Source: Micropruina sonneratiae
GTDB lineage: Bacteria > Actinomycetota > Actinomycetes > Propionibacteriales > Propionibacteriaceae
Direction of reading: 5' to 3'
DNA: 64,000 nucleotides
Assembly (NCBI RefSeq): GCF_025972045.1
Contig: NZ_JAPDHX010000003.1
Location: forward strand, 372,001-436,000
Each line of letters begins with the position of its first letter. Within the stretch, counting starts at the first letter, position 1. Under the pieces are notes generated by a model. The model searched no databases. It was not told the DNA's origin and was given only the letters and a program-made list of their open reading frames with translations. A program made the position numbers and the translations under genes. Below, one piece after another: positions 61,654 to 64,000 of this stretch.

Positions 61654-61863
61654 CGTTCTGGTCGAAGTTCAGTCCTGTCCCCGGGTGATCCGTGGGCAGG
61701 GCTGCTTCGTTGTGGACGCGAACCGGACAGCGCCCGGCACCCGATCACCCGCCAGTGAGCCAACCACAGGGGGCTGCCCACGGGTGGCCGCGGGCGTGTG
61801 GCGGCGTCCGAGCCGGGTCAGCCTTCGAACGCCGCGCCGGGCCGTCCGTGCAACAGTGACCCC
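61654..61863. other. Non-coding stretch at the right edge of the accessory region
   Basis: This 210-base gap holds no convincing gene. It is a plausible place for the right boundary of the accessory region because ordinary chromosomal genes follow. I could not find in it a clear duplicate of the tRNA 3' end. Confidence 0.3.
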
Positions 61864-62403
61864 ATGGCATCTCCCCAAGCGCTCAGCGAGGTCGATCGTC
61901 GGTTGGTGGCCCTGTGGGCGGCCGACTGTGCCGAACGGGTGCTGCCCCTGTTCGAGGCCGAGGCCCCTGACGACCGCCGGGCCAGGGACGGGATCGAGCG
62001 CGCTCGGGCGTTCGGACGCGGCGAGCTCGACACCGCGGGAGAGATCCGTCGCCGATTCGAGGCCGGACGCGCCGCGGGTTCGGCGACGTCGCCCGCGGCG
62101 GTCGCGGCCGCACGGGCGGCGGGACAGGCGTCCGGCGTGGCCCACATGGGGGCGCATGCATTGGGTGCCGCCGCGTACGCCGCGAAGGCGGCCGCACTCG
62201 CGGCGCCCGATCCCGAGGAGGGACGTCACGCGGAGGTCCGCTGGCAACTGGAGCAACTCACCCCGCCGGTCCGCACGGCACTGGCCCGGCTGCCGCGGCT
62301 GGGCGAGAACCCGGCCGGCCCGCTCGGCTCCGGGCTGCTCACCACCGGGGTGCTCGCCACGACGATCCGCGACCTCCAGGCGGCCGTGCGCAGCGGCGAG
62401 TGA
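61864..62403 (+). CDS. Imm5-like putative immunity protein
   Basis: The 179-residue product has LVALWAADCAERVLPLFEAE near residues 15-34, DDRRARDGIERARAFGRGEL and the helical AAARAAGQASGVAHMGAHAL ... AAYAAKAA arrangement of the Imm5-like family. Members of the family were proposed as immunity proteins of polymorphic toxin systems. No toxin gene is next to it, so it may be an orphan with another role. ATG 61864 is the start closest to the conserved region; earlier in-frame starts add a variable segment. Confidence 0.75.
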   Translation: MASPQALSEVDRRLVALWAADCAERVLPLFEAEAPDDRRARDGIERARAFGRGELDTAGEIRRRFEAGRAAGSATSPAAVAAARAAGQASGVAHMGAHALGAAAYAAKAAALAAPDPEEGRHAEVRWQLEQLTPPVRTALARLPRLGENPAGPLGSGLLTTGVLATTIRDLQAAVRSGE

Positions 62404-62416
62404 AGTCGCCCCGAGC

Positions 62417-62929
62417 TCAGCGCAGGTCCCCGAACGGGTTGGGTGCGGCGTCCGGATGGCGGAAGGCGGCGCGCATGTGGTCGCTGGTGAGAAAGTCGGC
62501 GATGCCGATCATGATCAGGCTGAACACGATCTGCTCGGTCACCATCCAGGCCGGATACAGGCCCGGGATGGCCGCGATGACCAGCGTGATCACCGGGAAG
62601 ATCTGGGCGAACAACCGAAGCCGCTGGTAGGCCCAGTACCAGCCGAGGCTGGCTCGCCAGGCGAAGTAGAACAGCGTGGCGGTCATCGCCAACACCACCA
62701 GGCTGCGCATCCAGACCGCGAAACCGATGCTCGCCCCCTCTTCGGCGAGCACGAACGCGACCACGACCGCCCCGACGCCGATCACCAGTTCGACCACCAG
62801 CAGCCCGTAGACCCAGCTGAACGCCCGCCTCGTCCGGGGATGCAGCCGGGCCGGCTCCGGAATGGAGACCGACGCGTGGCGTCCGCCCGCGACGCGGTCG
62901 AGTCGCCGCAGCAGATCCTCACCGTTCAC
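62417..62929 (-). CDS. Membrane protein of unknown function
   Basis: The 170-residue product has four hydrophobic helices (VYGLLVVELVIGVGAVVVAF, AVWMRSLVVLAMTATLFYFA, IFPVITLVIAAIPGLYPAWM, IVFSLIMIGIADFL), with short soluble ends. The C-terminus ends SDHMRAAFRHPDAAPNPFGD. GTG at 62929 fits. No family is recognised. It is convergent with the Imm5-like gene and followed upstream by the LicT-type regulator gene on the same strand. Confidence 0.65.
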   Translation of the reverse strand: MNGEDLLRRLDRVAGGRHASVSIPEPARLHPRTRRAFSWVYGLLVVELVIGVGAVVVAFVLAEEGASIGFAVWMRSLVVLAMTATLFYFAWRASLGWYWAYQRLRLFAQIFPVITLVIAAIPGLYPAWMVTEQIVFSLIMIGIADFLTSDHMRAAFRHPDAAPNPFGDLR

Positions 62930-62963
62930 GGCCAGACTCTAGAGGGGATCAGCGAGGCGGCGA

Positions 62964-63797
62964 TCAGCGGTCCGTCGTGACCCGCGCCACGTGCAGGGCG
63001 AGGTAGGAGATCTCGTCGGTGGTCAGCGGCGTCCCCAGCCGCAGCTCGAGCACCCCGCCCAGCCGCACCGCCACCTCGGACGCCTCGGGGAACGCCTCGC
63101 GGATGGCCCGGCCCACAGTGGTCGGCTCGTCGGCGAGTTGCTTGTGGTTGTGGATCCGGACGAACAGGTAGCGCAGGTGCGTGATGAACCGCCCGACGCT
63201 GACGCTGCCGGAGTCGAGGGTGGTGCCGTAGGCCCGTTCGATCACGTCGACCATCTGCTGGATGACGCCGGTCATCTGATAGGTGTACGACAGGTCGCCG
63301 GTCGCGAAGCCCGCGTTGACCAGGTGCAGGGCGAGCCCGACCGCCTCGGTGTCCGGCAGTTTGGTCGGAAGGTGGTCGTTGATGGCGGTCAACAGCTGCA
63401 GGGCCTGGGTGTACTCCTCGGCGTAGAGGTGCTTCACCTCGGCCAGCAGAGGGTAGGTGATCGCCATGTCGAGGTTCACCCGGCGGATGGCGAAGCTGAT
63501 GTGGTCGGCGATGGCGATGATCAGGGCCGGATTGTCGGCCACCTTGGTCAGGCCCACCTCGGTGACCGCCTCGCTGACCAGGTGGATGTGCTCGGGCGGA
63601 ATGCCGGCGAGGAGTTCGGCGAGATGATCCGGGTCGCGACCGTCGGCGGGAACGAAGCGTCGCACCACCTTGGCCGGGTCGACGCTCTGACCGGGGTGGG
63701 CCTGGAAGCCCAGGCCACGCCCGGTCAGGATGACCTCGCGCCCGTTCTCGTCCAGGGACAGGACGAGGTTGTTGTTGAAGACGCGCAGAATCTCCAT
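62964..63797 (-). CDS. BglG/LicT-type transcriptional antiterminator (CAT and two PRD domains)
   Basis: The 277-residue product begins with the RNA-binding CAT domain (MEILRVFNNNLVLSLDENGR, residues 1-20, and TGRGLGFQAHPGQ) followed by two PTS regulation domains carrying conserved His residues (IAIADHISFAIRR, AVGLALHLVNAG, YLFVRIHNHKQL, SYLALHVARV). It binds an antiterminator RNA in the leader of a PTS operon when phosphorylation by the PTS allows. The adjacent EIIA gene fits this role. The ATG at 63797 is the family start. Confidence 0.9.
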   Translation of the reverse strand: MEILRVFNNNLVLSLDENGREVILTGRGLGFQAHPGQSVDPAKVVRRFVPADGRDPDHLAELLAGIPPEHIHLVSEAVTEVGLTKVADNPALIIAIADHISFAIRRVNLDMAITYPLLAEVKHLYAEEYTQALQLLTAINDHLPTKLPDTEAVGLALHLVNAGFATGDLSYTYQMTGVIQQMVDVIERAYGTTLDSGSVSVGRFITHLRYLFVRIHNHKQLADEPTTVGRAIREAFPEASEVAVRLGGVLELRLGTPLTTDEISYLALHVARVTTDR

Positions 63798-63810
63798 GTG
63801 GTCAGGCTAC

Positions 63811-63839
63811 GGGGCCGCCTCCGCAAGGGAGGCGGCCCC
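63811..63839 (-). terminator. Terminator between the EIIA gene and the antiterminator gene
   Basis: GGGGCCGCCTCC at 63811-63822 pairs with GGAGGCGGCCCC at 63828-63839 around a 5-base loop, between the EIIA stop and the regulator start. It could end the EIIA transcript or be the attenuator that the regulator controls. Confidence 0.7.
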
Positions 63840-63853
63840 GCAGTCAACTCCTC

Positions 63854-64000
63854 TCAGGCCTCGACGTCGATGACGGTGTCGCCCGCGGCGACCTCACCGC
63901 CCTCGACGGGAGTGACCTTCTTCAGCGCCGCGGTGTTGACCACCACGACGATCGTGGTCGTGTCGAACCCGGCCTCCTTGACGGCGTCCAGATCGACGGT
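63854..64000 (-). CDS. PTS glucose-type EIIA component, C-terminal part (cut by window edge)
   Basis: The last 48 residues are present: DLDAVKEAGFDTTTIVVVVN, TAALKKVTPVEGGEVAAGDT and a VIDVEA end. This is the C-terminus of the glucose/beta-glucoside EIIA domain, either free or fused to an EIIBC. The catalytic His lies outside the window. It transfers phosphate from HPr to the sugar-specific EIIB. The antiterminator gene follows downstream. Confidence 0.8.
   Translation of the reverse strand, partial: TVDLDAVKEAGFDTTTIVVVVNTAALKKVTPVEGGEVAAGDTVIDVEA

Overview
The window is a high-GC (about 70%) actinobacterial chromosome segment. The gene order rne ... rplU-rpmA ... obgE-proB ... proA-nadD-rsfS, the very high GC, the many GTG starts and the ATGA/GTGA overlaps fit the order Propionibacteriales, probably Propionibacteriaceae. 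That placement is inferred from gene content and style, not from a database search.

Layout. 0-7 kb: the end of a uridine-kinase-like gene, then a complete six-gene Mrp cation/proton antiporter operon (A/B fusion, C, D, E, F, G) with every junction overlapping. 7-15 kb: a DUF2848 enzyme divergent from an MFS carrier interrupted by an in-frame TAG, a nitrilase-family amidohydrolase, a TM2 protein, a long RNase E/G gene and a second MFS carrier. 15-25 kb: a secreted protein, DUF445, a HAD phosphatase, a pentapeptide-repeat protein, glutamine-dependent NAD+ synthetase, a metzincin-type metalloprotein, a DUF2207-type membrane protein and an alpha/beta hydrolase. 25-30.3 kb: a leftward operon of an ECF sigma factor, a small unknown protein at the anti-sigma position, a subtilisin-like S8 protease with eight PVHDPN repeats, and a TPR-CHAT caspase-like protease. 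This is the best candidate here for an undescribed regulated protease-relay system. 30.5-36.4 kb: an M48 protease, a dienelactone hydrolase, a YegP-like protein, rplU-rpmA, an alcohol dehydrogenase and two tandem LppM-like lipoproteins.

36.4-50.7 kb is a housekeeping string (obgE, proB, proA, a 43-residue membrane protein, nadD, rsfS, a histidine phosphatase). It is split between proB and proA by an 8 kb sugar-acid cassette: IclR regulator, KDPG aldolase, sugar kinase, mannonate dehydratase, fructuronate-reductase-like and L-idonate-dehydrogenase-like enzymes, and an MFS carrier. The chemistry is coherent: fructuronate to mannonate, to 2-keto-3-deoxygluconate, to its 6-phosphate, to pyruvate and glyceraldehyde-3-phosphate, with an idonate branch. 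A dispersed palindromic repeat marks the left edge of the cassette and a 26 bp AT-richer inverted repeat marks the right.

50.8-64 kb: a rifampicin-phosphotransferase-like enzyme with a C-terminal membrane anchor, then tRNA-Ala(GGC). Beyond the tRNA lies an integrated accessory region of about 8 kb. It holds a large serine recombinase whose reading frame runs antisense through the tRNA, a TetR regulator, a histidine phosphatase with a minimal PEP-utilising protein and two divergent helix-turn-helix proteins, an AraC regulator, and remnants including a truncated Abi-like gene and a recombinase tail. Ordinary chromosome resumes with an Imm5-like protein, a membrane protein, a LicT/BglG-type antiterminator and the end of a PTS EIIA gene. 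No CRISPR array, rRNA or complete insertion sequence was seen.
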